64,000 nt of DNA from Streptomyces scabiei 87.22 (GCF_000091305.1 NC_013929.1:9982001-10046000); one strand, 5' to 3'. Positions 25,223 through 33,884 are shown, counted from the first letter of the stretch. The notes: generated by a model from the sequence alone, not told the origin. Translations and numbers: made by a program.

Positions 25223-25234
25223 AAGTGCGTACTT
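25223..25234. promoter_or_regulatory. Candidate HxlR operator
   Basis: AAGTGCGTACTT is an inverted repeat AAGT-N4-ACTT, 24 bases upstream of the hxlR start and 111 bases before the RidA start. HxlR proteins commonly bind short symmetric GTAC-containing sites in such divergent spacers. Confidence 0.5.
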
Positions 25235-25344
25235 CCACCTCAGCAGTCACTCTCCTACGGTGCCTGAGTAACCACAAGAGACCAAAGTGCCCCTGGTCCG
25301 GTGGCGCCGAGCCCACGGGCACCCTTGACGAGGAGGCAGGCAGC

Positions 25345-25752
25345 ATGGCCATCACACTGGTGAACCCCAGCGGATTGCCCAAGATCGACGTCTACCGGCA
25401 GGTGGCGGTCGCGACGGGAACGAAACTGGTCTTCATCGCCGGGCAGGTCGCCTGGGACGCCGAAGGGGCCACGGTGGGCGAAGGCGATCTCCCCGCCCAG
25501 GTGGAGCAGTGCTACCTCAACATCGCCACCGCCTTGGCCGAGGTCGACGGCTCCTTCGACGATGTGGCGAAACTGACGGTCCACGTCGTCGACTGGACCC
25601 CCGACAAGATGCCGCAGCTCCTGGAGGGCATCCGTCGGGCATCCGCGAAGCTGGGCGTCACCCCGGCCCCGCCGGCCACGCTGCTGGGCGTTGCGGCACT
25701 GGACGTACCCGACCACCTGGTGGAAATCGAAGCCATAGCGATGCTGAGCTGA
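25345..25752 (+). CDS. RidA family protein
   Basis: A 135-residue RidA/YjgF-type protein. The conserved strand FIAGQVAWDAEGATVGEGD and the C-terminal pocket motif PPATLLGVAALDVPDHLVEIEAIA match the family, but the Arg that binds the substrate carboxylate in canonical RidA deaminases (usually PxRxxV) is replaced here by PPATLLGV. It may therefore act on a different ligand rather than hydrolyse 2-aminoacrylate. GAGGAGG precedes the ATG by nine bases. It is divergent from and probably controlled by the HxlR regulator. Confidence 0.85.
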   Translation: MAITLVNPSGLPKIDVYRQVAVATGTKLVFIAGQVAWDAEGATVGEGDLPAQVEQCYLNIATALAEVDGSFDDVAKLTVHVVDWTPDKMPQLLEGIRRASAKLGVTPAPPATLLGVAALDVPDHLVEIEAIAMLS

Positions 25753-26295
25753 ACGCCTTCCTGCACGTCTGAACGCCGAAACGGGCACCAACCCCGGCGG
25801 CGACCATGAGGGGGGCGTCCGGCGAAGTCGTCGACCGAGAAGCATCGAGATCCGGAAAGCTGTCAGAACCCCGCGTTCCCGGCTCGGCCGCGCATGAGAA
25901 ACAGCGCCGTGGCGAAGCACGGGCCGTTCGCCTCGGAGCGCGCGTGGCAGCGGTGCCATCCCCGACCGGCAGTGAGGCCGCGACCCATGCCGGACCAGTG
26001 ATCCACCCGGTAGCGCGTCACATGCGGCGTGCGGCGTGAGATCGCCCGCACGGGCCGGGCAGCGTCGCCCCCTGTTCCGGTGGTGCGGCCGGGCGGCGCA
26101 GACTGCCACCCGGCCGCACCGGCCCCCGTGCTTCGGACCGGCAGCACGGGACCGGGCGTTTGCGAACACTGAAGTCCGTAACTGCGCAGGGTAGTTGGTG
26201 CCGCCTCGGTACTGCTGAGCTGTCATGTGGCTGGGTTCACGCGTTGTTCCGCCGAGGTGGCCGCCGACGCCCGGCGACCGGGTTAGGATCACGAC
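25753..26295. other. 543-base gap with one strong hairpin
   Basis: GGTGCGGCCGGG (26082-26093) pairs perfectly with CCCGGCCGCACC (26109-26120), a 12-bp stem that may terminate transcription from the left. A leftward frame around 25863-26147 gives a Trp/Arg-rich protein-like stretch (HVTRYRVDHWSGMGRGLTAG) without a ribosome site or recognised family. No gene is called here. Confidence 0.5.
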
Positions 26296-26760
26296 GTGAT
26301 TACGGCCTGGACCCCTTCTCGTATGCCGAGGAGCCGCTCATCAGCGGCTCTGGTGCGCGTGCTGGGGCTGGGTCTGTTCCTCTTCGGCCTGCTGTATACG
26401 CACGCCGTCAGCCCTGACGCGACAGTGAGTCACCTCGCTTCCGGCAAGGGCGTCGTGGCACCCAGTGGGCATTTCGAGCCAACTGTGACACTCGAAGACG
26501 TTGCGAGTGCCACGTCACGGCAGTCGGCAGGGGAGTCGCAAGGCCATAACGACGGGCACGGGCAGCCGCACGCAGGCGAAACCTGTGCGGTCGGGCAGCC
26601 CTCCCAGAGCCCCGCTGTGGCGGTGCCCTGTCTGTCCCCGCTGGGCTCGGTGAGCGGCGACGATGAGCCGGGCTCCGCGCCTGCCCGGCTCGCCACCGCG
26701 GCACGCGACTCGGCTGTACCGAGAACGCGGACGGCGGACTCCGCGATCCTTCGCATCTAG
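26296..26760 (+). CDS. DUF6153-like small membrane/exported protein
   Basis: A 154-residue protein with one N-terminal hydrophobic segment (LVRVLGLGLFLFGLLYTHAV) and then a His/Gly-rich loop (GHNDGHGQPHAGETCAVGQP) with two cysteines (Cys in ETCAV and VPCLSP), ending in DSAILRI. This layout, including the terminal LRI, matches actinobacterial DUF6153 proteins as remembered, which may bind metal; the match is by eye. GTG at 26296 is preceded by AGGATCA. It lies upstream, on the same strand, of another small exported protein and of the PLP-synthase/MFS pair. Confidence 0.6.
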   Translation: MITAWTPSRMPRSRSSAALVRVLGLGLFLFGLLYTHAVSPDATVSHLASGKGVVAPSGHFEPTVTLEDVASATSRQSAGESQGHNDGHGQPHAGETCAVGQPSQSPAVAVPCLSPLGSVSGDDEPGSAPARLATAARDSAVPRTRTADSAILRI

Positions 26761-26985
26761 GGCAACGCGTTCCGAACCGGTCGCCCCTTCCCGGCACTTG
26801 TGGACTCGGCCCACGGCCGTGTCACGTCTTGTCCCGGCGACCGCTCCATGGCGTCTGACCTCGCGCGCACACCGCCCCACAGCGTGACGCAGCGACGGTC
26901 GACTGCTCCGTTCCCTCACCCCCACCGATCACCGCCCCGACCGGGAGAGTCCCCCCACGGGCAGTGACCGCCGCGCGGAGGACCT

Positions 26986-27414
26986 GTGCCGCCCACCCCT
27001 GCCCTCTTTCCTGTCGATATCCCATGCCTGCGTTCGCTACGGAGAAGCCGACTCGCCCAACTAGCCGTGTACGCACTGCTGTTCGCCCTTCTGACGTGCC
27101 CAGGTGATCACCGCGGGGCGCTGGAGTCGCGCGCTCGCTCGGTCGCTGCGTCGACTGATGCCCTGCTGCCTGCTGAGGGCTCCGACGGTGCGGTTCATGA
27201 CCCGTCCGAGCCCCTCGATCGCTGTCACGACGCACGCCGCTGGAAGGCCGTCTTCACGCAGTCGTCTCCTCGGGTCCCACCGTGCACCCTCGCAGTGCTG
27301 TCGCCGGCGGACGACGCAGCGGCTTCCATGGGCCAACTCCCCGGCGCCGTTCCACGACCGTTGGTGAGCGGCGGCCGGTCCGCGCTCCCGGTCATCTGCA
27401 GGTGGCGCCTATAG
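26986..27414 (+). CDS. Small hypothetical exported protein upstream of the PLP synthase
   Basis: A 142-residue frame with a GTG start. One hydrophobic segment (RLAQLAVYALLFALLTCPGD) near residues 23-42 may be a signal or anchor; the rest is polar with Cys79, Cys101 and a final cysteine in LPVICRWRL. No family is recognised. Its position and orientation, just before the PLP synthase start (105 bases away), suggest it belongs to the same unit. It could be spurious, since high-GC DNA often leaves such frames open. Confidence 0.45.
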   Translation: MPPTPALFPVDIPCLRSLRRSRLAQLAVYALLFALLTCPGDHRGALESRARSVAASTDALLPAEGSDGAVHDPSEPLDRCHDARRWKAVFTQSSPRVPPCTLAVLSPADDAAASMGQLPGAVPRPLVSGGRSALPVICRWRL

Positions 27415-27518
27415 GAGCCACCGGGCGGGCCGGCTTCGGCCGCCCCGCCGCGCATCGACCGCCAAGGCGCGAGACGAGCATCCGCACGCATCCCTACCGA
27501 TTCGAGAGCGAAGACAAC

Positions 27519-28733
27519 ATGCACTCCATGACCAAGAGTGACCTCACCCCCGCCGGCTCCGGTTCCGGTTCCGCCCTACGGGGACTCGTGGGCAACACCC
27601 CGCTCCTCCACGTCTCCCAGCCCTTCACCGAGTCGGACCGAGGCTTCTGGGCGAAGCTGGAAGGCTTCAATCCCGGTGGCATCAAGGACCGTCCGGGCCT
27701 GCACATGGTCGAGCGCGCCCGCGCCCGCGGGGAACTTCAGCCGGGTGCCAGGATCATCGAGTCGACCAGCGGCACCCTCGGCCTGGGGCTCGCCCTGGCC
27801 GGGATGGTCTACGGGCACCCGGTCACGCTGGTCACCGACCCGGGTCTGGAGATGTCCATGACCCGGCTGCTGACCGCGTACGGGGCCCAGGTCAATCTCG
27901 TCTCCGAACCACACCCCACCGGGGGCTGGCAGCAGGCCCGCCGTGACCGGGTCGGCCGGCTGATGGAGCAGCATCCCGGCTCGTGGTGCCCCGATCAGTA
28001 CAACAACCCCGACAACACCACCGCGTACACCCCGCTCGCCCTCGAACTGGCCACGGAGCTCGGCCATATCGACGTGCTGGTGTGCAGTGTCGGCACCGGC
28101 GGACACTCCGCGGGGGTCTCCCGCGTACTTCAGCAGCTCTACCCGGACCTCAAGCTGGTCGGCGTCGACACCATCGGCTCGACGATCTTCGGCCAGCCTG
28201 CCCGTCCCCGTCTGATGCGGGGCCTGGGCTCCAGCATCTACCCCCGTAACGTCGCGTACGACAACTTCAGTGAGGTGCACTGGGTCGCCCCGGCGGAGGC
28301 AGTGTGGAACTGCCGCCGACTGGCTGCCTCGCACTACGCCACCGGCGGCTGGAGCGTCGGTGCGGTGGCGATGGTCGCCGGTTGGCTGGCCCGCACTCTG
28401 CCCGCCGACAGCCGGATCGCGGCGATCTTCCCCGACGGGCCGCAGCGCTATCTCGGGACGGTCTACGACGACGACTACTGCGCCGCTCACGGACTGCTCG
28501 ACGCCCCGCCCGCACCCGAACCGGAGGTCGTCGGCCGCCTGGACGAGAAGGAGATCACACGCTGGACGCGGTGCGAGAACGTCATCGACCCGCTCACCCT
28601 GGCGGGCGCGCAGGCACGGCCCGACAGGGCCGGTCGGCCCGACGCGGACGAAGGCCGAGCCGACGCGTCCGCGGACAGCGATACCGATGCACGGCTCGAC
28701 GGCGGCGATGTGCTCGCGGAGGGGAACCGGTGA
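27519..28733 (+). CDS. PLP-dependent cysteine synthase family enzyme, variant active site
   Basis: A 404-residue fold-type II PLP enzyme. The Schiff-base lysine is K56 in FNPGGIKDRPG, the phosphate loop is VGTGGHSAG, and the C-terminal ATGGWSVGAVAMVAGW fits cysteine synthase/CBS-like enzymes. The substrate/cofactor loop that reads TSGNTG in O-acetylserine sulfhydrylases is here STSGTLG: the Asn that contacts the PLP hydroxyl is replaced by Thr86 and the next Thr by Leu. The last 60 residues are an acidic, low-complexity tail absent from classic enzymes. The stop overlaps the GTG of the MFS gene (GTGA), so enzyme and transporter are translated together. An amino-acid-derived product exported by the partner is a reasonable guess. 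Confidence 0.87.
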   Translation: MHSMTKSDLTPAGSGSGSALRGLVGNTPLLHVSQPFTESDRGFWAKLEGFNPGGIKDRPGLHMVERARARGELQPGARIIESTSGTLGLGLALAGMVYGHPVTLVTDPGLEMSMTRLLTAYGAQVNLVSEPHPTGGWQQARRDRVGRLMEQHPGSWCPDQYNNPDNTTAYTPLALELATELGHIDVLVCSVGTGGHSAGVSRVLQQLYPDLKLVGVDTIGSTIFGQPARPRLMRGLGSSIYPRNVAYDNFSEVHWVAPAEAVWNCRRLAASHYATGGWSVGAVAMVAGWLARTLPADSRIAAIFPDGPQRYLGTVYDDDYCAAHGLLDAPPAPEPEVVGRLDEKEITRWTRCENVIDPLTLAGAQARPDRAGRPDADEGRADASADSDTDARLDGGDVLAEGNR

Positions 28734-30040
28734 GGTCGATCATCACCCAGGTTCGTTCCTACGAACGCAGCGTCCAGTTGTTGATGGTCAATCAGTTCAC
28801 CATCAACCTGGGGTTCTACATGTTGATGCCGTACCTGGCCGCGCATCTGGCCGGTCCGGTGGGTCTGGCGGGCTGGCTGGTCGGGCTGATCCTCGGCGTA
28901 CGCAACTTCAGCCAGCAGGGGATGTTCCTGCTCGGCGGAACGCTGGCCGACCGGCTGGGGTACAAGCCCATGATCATAGCCGGGCTGATGCTGCGCATCG
29001 TCGGCTTCGCGACCCTCGGGCTGGTGGAGTCCGTACCCGCCTTGCTGGCCGCTTCGGCGGCGACGGGGCTGGCGGGCGCGCTGTTCAACCCGGCCGTGCG
29101 GGCCTATCTGGCGGCGGACGCGGGCGAGCGGCGCATCGAGGCGTTCGCGCTGTTCAACATCTTCTATCAGGCCGGGATCCTGCTCGGCCCGCTGGTGGGC
29201 ATGGTGCTGACCGGCGTGAGCTTCCGCGTCACGTGCCTTGTCGCGGCGGGGATCTTTGCTCTGCTGAGCGTCGTCCAGATCAGGGCCTTGCCCGATCGCC
29301 GGGGCGACGACGCCGAGGCCGAGGCCGACAGGAACGATCAGGGCGAGGGCGTGCTGAAGCAGTGGCGCGGCATCTTCGCCAACCGGCCGTTCCTGCTGTT
29401 CTCCATGGCCATGATCGGCTCGTACGTCATGTCCTTCCAGGTCTACCTTGCGTTGCCGCTCGAAGTACGGCGGCTCGGCGGTCAAGGGACCTTCGGAACC
29501 GCCGCGGTGGCGCTCCTCTTCGCCGTTTCCGGGCTGAGCACGATCCTCGGCCAGACGAAGGTGACCGCCTGGTGCAAGGCCCGAATGGAACCGGGCCGCG
29601 CACTGACCTGGGGGCTGCTGACCATGGGGCTGGCGTTCCTTCCGCTGCTGGTGGCCGCCGCGGCTCCGATACCGGACGGAGGCCCGGGGCTGTGGCTGCT
29701 GGCGGCCGTGCCGCCGGCGCTCTCCGCGCTGCTCCTGGCGGTCGGCACGATGATCGCGTACCCCTTCGAGATGGACACGATCGTCCGCCTCTCCGGCAAC
29801 CGCCTCGTCGCCACCCACTACGGCCTGTACAACACCATCTGCGGCATCGGCATCACCCTCGGAAACCTGCTGACGGGTGTGGCGCTGGACGCTGCCCGGG
29901 GCGCCGGGATGTCCGCGCTGCCGTGGGTGGCGCTGCTGGCTCTCGGCCTCGCCTGCACGGCGGCTCTCCATGGGCTCCACCGCACGGGCCGCCTGGTACC
30001 ACCAGCGCGTGAGGCACAGCCGGAGCCCACGAACGCATAA
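28730..30040 (+). CDS. MFS transporter coupled to the PLP synthase
   Basis: A 436-residue major facilitator transporter with about twelve helices. The loop between helices 2 and 3 carries GGTLADRLGYKPMI, the usual GxLaDrxGrk signature, and the mid-loop has an acidic run (RRGDDAEAEADRNDQ). GTG at 28730 overlaps the stop of the PLP enzyme and has GCGGAGGGG upstream. The close coupling makes it the likely exporter of the enzyme's product or importer of its substrate. The specificity cannot be read from the sequence. A strong hairpin terminator follows at 30055-30092. Confidence 0.9.
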   Translation: MRSIITQVRSYERSVQLLMVNQFTINLGFYMLMPYLAAHLAGPVGLAGWLVGLILGVRNFSQQGMFLLGGTLADRLGYKPMIIAGLMLRIVGFATLGLVESVPALLAASAATGLAGALFNPAVRAYLAADAGERRIEAFALFNIFYQAGILLGPLVGMVLTGVSFRVTCLVAAGIFALLSVVQIRALPDRRGDDAEAEADRNDQGEGVLKQWRGIFANRPFLLFSMAMIGSYVMSFQVYLALPLEVRRLGGQGTFGTAAVALLFAVSGLSTILGQTKVTAWCKARMEPGRALTWGLLTMGLAFLPLLVAAAAPIPDGGPGLWLLAAVPPALSALLLAVGTMIAYPFEMDTIVRLSGNRLVATHYGLYNTICGIGITLGNLLTGVALDAARGAGMSALPWVALLALGLACTAALHGLHRTGRLVPPAREAQPEPTNA

Positions 30041-30054
30041 CACGACGTTATGTG

Positions 30055-30092
30055 CCGGAGGGGGCGGACGAGTTGGCTTCCGTCCCCTCCGG
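30055..30092. terminator. Bidirectional hairpin terminator
   Basis: CCGGAGGGGGCGGA (30055-30068) pairs with TCCGTCCCCTCCGG (30079-30092), 14 bp with one G-T, around a 10-base loop. It separates the MFS gene from the convergent membrane protein gene. Confidence 0.85.
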
Positions 30093-30194
30093 TCGGTGAC
30101 ACCTACGTCGACGGCGGGGCGTGTGCACCTACGAGCCGGGACCTGACCCCGATCCTGAGCGCACGCGGGCACTGGATCCGTGGGCGGGAGTCGG

Positions 30195-30824
30195 CTATCC
30201 GCCGTGCATGGGGGAGCACGTGGGGGACGCGGCGAGGATCGGTCCGAGGAGGAGAAGGACGGCGACTCCCGCGGATGCGATCCAGACCGCGTACAACCCG
30301 ACGTCATGCATGCGACGCCGTGTCACGACCCATGCGCCGGCACTGGCCAGCGATCCGACGGCAAGGGAGGCTGCCAGGCAGACCGGGACCATGAGTACGG
30401 GATCCAGGTACAACGGCACCGGAGGCGGAACCGTTTCGCACAGGTCGGCACCGGAAGCGAACAGCAGTAACGGCAGGCTGAAGCTGGTGAATGCAGCTAC
30501 CGTCCAGGCGAGGGCAGACAACGAACGGCGGAGTATGCCCTTCCGCCCGGTGATGAGAGCGCCCAGGAGAGCTGCGCACATGAGCAGGATCGATGGGGCA
30601 GTCCCGATCACCCAGTGCCAGCCTAGCGGCGGCCGGGGCCGGTAACTGCCGGCCCAGTAGTTGTCGAAGGCCACGGCGACGGACAGCTCCATGACAAGTC
30701 CGGCCAGACCATACGCAGCCGAGCGGGCGTGCGGGGCGTCCGGGAAAGACGGCGGCCATAAGGCATGTGCGAGGCGGCCGTCCCGGCCGCCGCCTGGCCG
30801 ACGGCTCTCGATCATGGTGCGCAC
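30195..30824 (-). CDS. Hypothetical integral membrane protein
   Basis: A 209-residue protein with about five hydrophobic segments (for example APSILLMCAALLGALITG and LMVPVCLAASLAVGSLASAG). The N-terminal 35 residues are basic and Pro-rich. Two conserved-looking cysteines flank loops (ADLCETVPP and SPTCSPMHGG). No domain family is recognised and no partner gene is obvious. GTG at 30824 and an ATG three codons later are both possible starts. Confidence 0.65.
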   Translation of the reverse strand: MRTMIESRRPGGGRDGRLAHALWPPSFPDAPHARSAAYGLAGLVMELSVAVAFDNYWAGSYRPRPPLGWHWVIGTAPSILLMCAALLGALITGRKGILRRSLSALAWTVAAFTSFSLPLLLFASGADLCETVPPPVPLYLDPVLMVPVCLAASLAVGSLASAGAWVVTRRRMHDVGLYAVWIASAGVAVLLLLGPILAASPTCSPMHGG

Positions 30825-31734
30825 AACGCTCCCTCAACCAGTCCGGCGTCATTGGAAGAAACAGACGTCACCAGCAACGTCCCAGTTCCCCCTCCTGCTT
30901 TCGGCCGCAGCTCGGACAGTGCCGCGCTGCCGCGGATGATCGGTGGGGGACGCTGCAGGACACAGAAGGCTCTTTCGTCGACAGGGCACGCGGAACACCG
31001 GCCACGGCAGGCACGCGTGGCGGACGACCGCGATCGGGTCGGGAGTCGCGGGATTCACGGCGGCCTACCTGCTGGGCCGGACCCGGTACGACGTGCTGTA
31101 CGCGGCCGGTTCATCGTGCACCACCGGCGCAAGTATGGGCTGCGTGGACATTGCCGGGGATCCGCGCGCTCCTGTGTTGCGCGCTGGGCGGGACCGCCTC
31201 GCGAAAGCCGCCAAAATGCGGCGGGCGAGAGCGTCCCACGTCGGCCGACTTGCGTGTGTGTTCCGTGAACTCCCTTATCCACAACGGGAGTTGAGACCAG
31301 GCGCGGTCGTCTGGGCCGTGGGCCCGTCGGGTGGGGGCGTCAAGATCAATGCAAGCCCTTTCCCGCACCCGCTTTGGGTGGTCGTCGGACTTTGGCGACT
31401 GACTGTGGCTTGTCTGTAAAGAAGTTGGTGTGCGACACCAAGTGGGCTCTGAGCTGGATTTACGTGCCAGGGAAGATGTACCGGGCGACCGGTTTGGGCT
31501 GTTAGGGAGTCACGCTACTCGGATTGGCCCGTTACCGACAGTGTGGATCTTGCCTCGGACAACCATACTGAGTCCGCGCGACAACGGGGGCTCATGTTGC
31601 GTCTTGAACCGCAACGCAACGCAGGAGACGCGGCGCCACTGACCAGGCGCCGCCGAGGTTCACGCGGCCATCGCGTTCACTCACGCCGATCCGTGGCCGC
31701 CGTGTGCCCACGATGCCCTGGGAGGGGAAGCAGT
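30825..31734. other. 910-base gap with degenerate sequence
   Basis: Apart from the FAD/NAD-binding remnant described separately, no intact gene was recognised. The stretch around 31380-31630 is lower in GC than the surroundings (runs such as GTAAAGAAGTTGG and CGTTACCGACAG), which is unusual here and may mark foreign or decayed DNA. Confidence 0.5.
31013..31130 (+). pseudogene. Remnant of an FAD-dependent oxidoreductase N-terminus
   Basis: The frame at 31013-31110 encodes RTTAIGSGVAGFTAAYLLGR, a dinucleotide-binding GxGxxG motif as found at the start of amine-oxidase-like flavoproteins (VGSGVAGLTAAYLL), then RYDVLYAAG. Homology is lost after that, and no ribosome site or complete frame exists. 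The rest of the gene is gone. Confidence 0.45.
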
Positions 31735-32379
31735 ATGAGGAATTCACGCCTGAGAGGGCTCTCCGGTGCCCTCGCCGTCGGCGCGCTCATCGCCGGTCTG
31801 TCCGGTTCGACGGCGCAGGCATCGGAGAGCACCGCTGCCGCTGCCGTGGCGGAGATCGGTATCCGGTTCAACCCGGACGGCGATGCCGGGCAGTGCGGAG
31901 GGTTGGCGGGGCAGCAGTGGGGCCGCAGCCCGGACTTCACCCGGTCGATCCGATTCGACACCGACAACCGCTCGGGCGGCTGTCAGCTGTCCTTCGGCGT
32001 CTTCGACCCGGACAACACGCTCTCGGGCGCGTCCATCACCTACGGCTTCCGGGCCACTGCCGGCGGTGATGCGGGACAGTGCGGAAACCCGGGCACCTAT
32101 CAGATGCCGATCCAGCGGTTCAAGACCTTCGGGTCCCAGGTCCGGGTCGACACCGACGGCAGGCCGGGTGGCTGCAACCTCACCTTCGCAGTCTCGGGTC
32201 GCTCCGACGTCATCCTCGAGGTGAGGTACTTCGCGGACGGCGACGGCGGCCAGTGCCAGAACTCCCTGCCCTCTGACCAGAACCACACGGCGTTCGCGGG
32301 CAGCCCGGTGACCATCGGCATCGACACCGACGGGCGCTCCGGGGGCTGCCAGATGCAGCTGCGACTGCAGAAGGTCTAG
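31735..32379 (+). CDS. Secreted protein made of three homologous Cys-containing repeats
   Basis: A 214-residue exported protein. A signal peptide ends near STAQA|SESTA. The mature part consists of three repeats of about 55 residues (41-93, 101-153, 162-214), each with the pattern G-D-(A/G)-G-Q-C, then about 25 residues, then D-T-D-(N/G)-R-x-G-G-C and a beta strand. The six cysteines are 54, 83, 116, 147, 174 and 205, one pair per repeat. Three-fold repetition suggests a trefoil-like or three-bladed fold, and the acidic DTDGRxGG loops could bind calcium or sugar. GGGAGGGGAAG precedes the ATG. No family name is recalled; it is not an enzyme by any visible motif. Confidence 0.72.
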   Translation: MRNSRLRGLSGALAVGALIAGLSGSTAQASESTAAAAVAEIGIRFNPDGDAGQCGGLAGQQWGRSPDFTRSIRFDTDNRSGGCQLSFGVFDPDNTLSGASITYGFRATAGGDAGQCGNPGTYQMPIQRFKTFGSQVRVDTDGRPGGCNLTFAVSGRSDVILEVRYFADGDGGQCQNSLPSDQNHTAFAGSPVTIGIDTDGRSGGCQMQLRLQKV

Positions 32380-32532
32380 AAGTCGGGTCCCAGTACTTCG
32401 GCCGGTTCGCCACAGTACGGCCGGCAGGGGTACGGCGGTAGCGGGCACGCTGGTCTCTGGGCGCGCCCGCTCTGCCGCTCTCTCACGAAGAAGCATGGGG
32501 CACCGGCTGCACCCGCGGTTGACCCGGAATCG

Positions 32533-33534
32533 TCAAGATCGGCGGTGGGGAGCCCCGCCGACCCATCGGTGGTAGGCGTCTACGTCGACATTACTGCCGC
32601 ACACGATGGTGACGACGTGCCGACCGGCGAAGCGGTCACGGTCCTCGAGGATCGCGGCGATGCCGAGCGCGGCCGAAGGTTCGACGACCAGGCCGGCGTG
32701 GTCGAGGAGCATCCGCATACCGGCGACGATCGACGCCTCCTGGACCAGGACGGCGTCGTCGGCGACCAGGAGGAGGTCGTCCAGGACGGCCGGGATGGGA
32801 TACCGACCGGCGACGCCGTCAGCGATGGTGTCGGTCGAGTCGGTGGTGACGATACGCCGCTCGCGCCACGAGTGTGTCAGCGCCGGTGCGCCCAGCGGCT
32901 GGACGCAGATCACCTCGACTTCGGGTGCCAATGCCTTCATCACATGCCCCACGCCGGTGGCCAGCGCCCCGCCACCGAGAGCGATCAGGACGGTGTCGAA
33001 CGACGGCGCGGCGTCCACCAGTTCCAGGCCGATGGTCGCCGCGCCCTCGCAGGTCTCGATGTCCAGGCTGTCTTCGACCAGCCGGATGCCGTCGTACCGC
33101 GCGATGGCCGCCGCCCGCTCGCGGGCTGTCTCGTGGTCACCGTCCACCAGTTCCAACACGGCGCCCAATGCGCGGATGCGATCGAGCTTGGCCCGAGTCG
33201 CAAAGCGGGATGCCACGACGGTGACGTCCAGCCCCCGGCCGCGGCCGGACCACGCGAGGGCTTGGCCGAGGTTGCCCGCGCTCGCGCACACTGCGGCTCG
33301 CGAGGCATTCTCGGCGAGCAGGCTCGCGACTACCTCGGTGCCGCGGGCCTTGAAGCTGCGTACCGGGTTCGCCGTTTCGAGTTTGATGCTCACCGTGCAC
33401 CCGAGGCCGGGCTCCAGCGCCTCGCAGTGGTACAGCGGAGTGTCGAGAAAGACCGGGTCGATCATCCGGCGAGCCGCCCGGATCCGAGCAGTGTCGAGAC
33501 GCGTCTCCTTCACGGCACAGCAGCGTAGCGCCAC
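32533..33534 (-). CDS. Threonine/serine dehydratase-like PLP enzyme
   Basis: A 333-residue fold-type II PLP enzyme. The lysine is K62 in NPVRSFKARGTE; the SAGN loop reads CASAGNLGQALAWSG, and the glycine-rich phosphate loop is LIALGGGALATGVG. It resembles catabolic threonine dehydratase or serine racemase/deaminase without a regulatory ACT domain. It could deaminate threonine, serine or a related hydroxy-amino acid to the keto acid. A GTG at 33513 (VKETRLD) is an equally good start. It is monocistronic and convergent with the three-repeat protein gene. Confidence 0.85.
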   Translation of the reverse strand: MALRCCAVKETRLDTARIRAARRMIDPVFLDTPLYHCEALEPGLGCTVSIKLETANPVRSFKARGTEVVASLLAENASRAAVCASAGNLGQALAWSGRGRGLDVTVVASRFATRAKLDRIRALGAVLELVDGDHETARERAAAIARYDGIRLVEDSLDIETCEGAATIGLELVDAAPSFDTVLIALGGGALATGVGHVMKALAPEVEVICVQPLGAPALTHSWRERRIVTTDSTDTIADGVAGRYPIPAVLDDLLLVADDAVLVQEASIVAGMRMLLDHAGLVVEPSAALGIAAILEDRDRFAGRHVVTIVCGSNVDVDAYHRWVGGAPHRRS

Positions 33535-33617
33535 CGGCGTAGGTCCATGAGCAACTGTGCGGATTCGTAAGCCGGTTCAGTCGCACCGCACAGCATCCAA
33601 CCGAGGACACTGAGGCC

Positions 33618-33884
33618 ATGCGCATCGATGGGACTGCCAAGGTGACGGCCGTCAGGACCGGAGTGGCCTTGGCGGCCGTCATCGCCTCCCCGCTCCTCCT
33701 CGTGGCCGGGGCTCCTCGGCGCAGCCCCTACCTGCGCCGGATCTACCGCGACGGTGCACCGCCCCCGGTGGACAAGGAGCACGGCCAAGTCGGCGTTCAC
33801 TACATCGCCGTGACCAGCGCCATCGCGCAGTGGCTCTGCGTACCTTCCCAGGCGCTGACCTCGCGTGCCCGAGCCGGTCGGTGA
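33618..33884 (+). CDS. Small hypothetical protein (doubtful)
   Basis: An 88-residue frame with one possible membrane segment (GVALAAVIASPLLLVAG) followed by a basic stretch and IHY-type residues (VGVHYIAVTSAIAQWLC). There is no clear ribosome site. It lies upstream of nothing on its strand and faces the bxl operon end. It may be a real small membrane protein or chance. Confidence 0.3.
   Translation: MRIDGTAKVTAVRTGVALAAVIASPLLLVAGAPRRSPYLRRIYRDGAPPPVDKEHGQVGVHYIAVTSAIAQWLCVPSQALTSRARAGR

Noticed and set aside
28487..30307. Large leftward open frame opposite the MFS gene
   Set aside because: Antisense to a transporter with coupled start; translation is low complexity.
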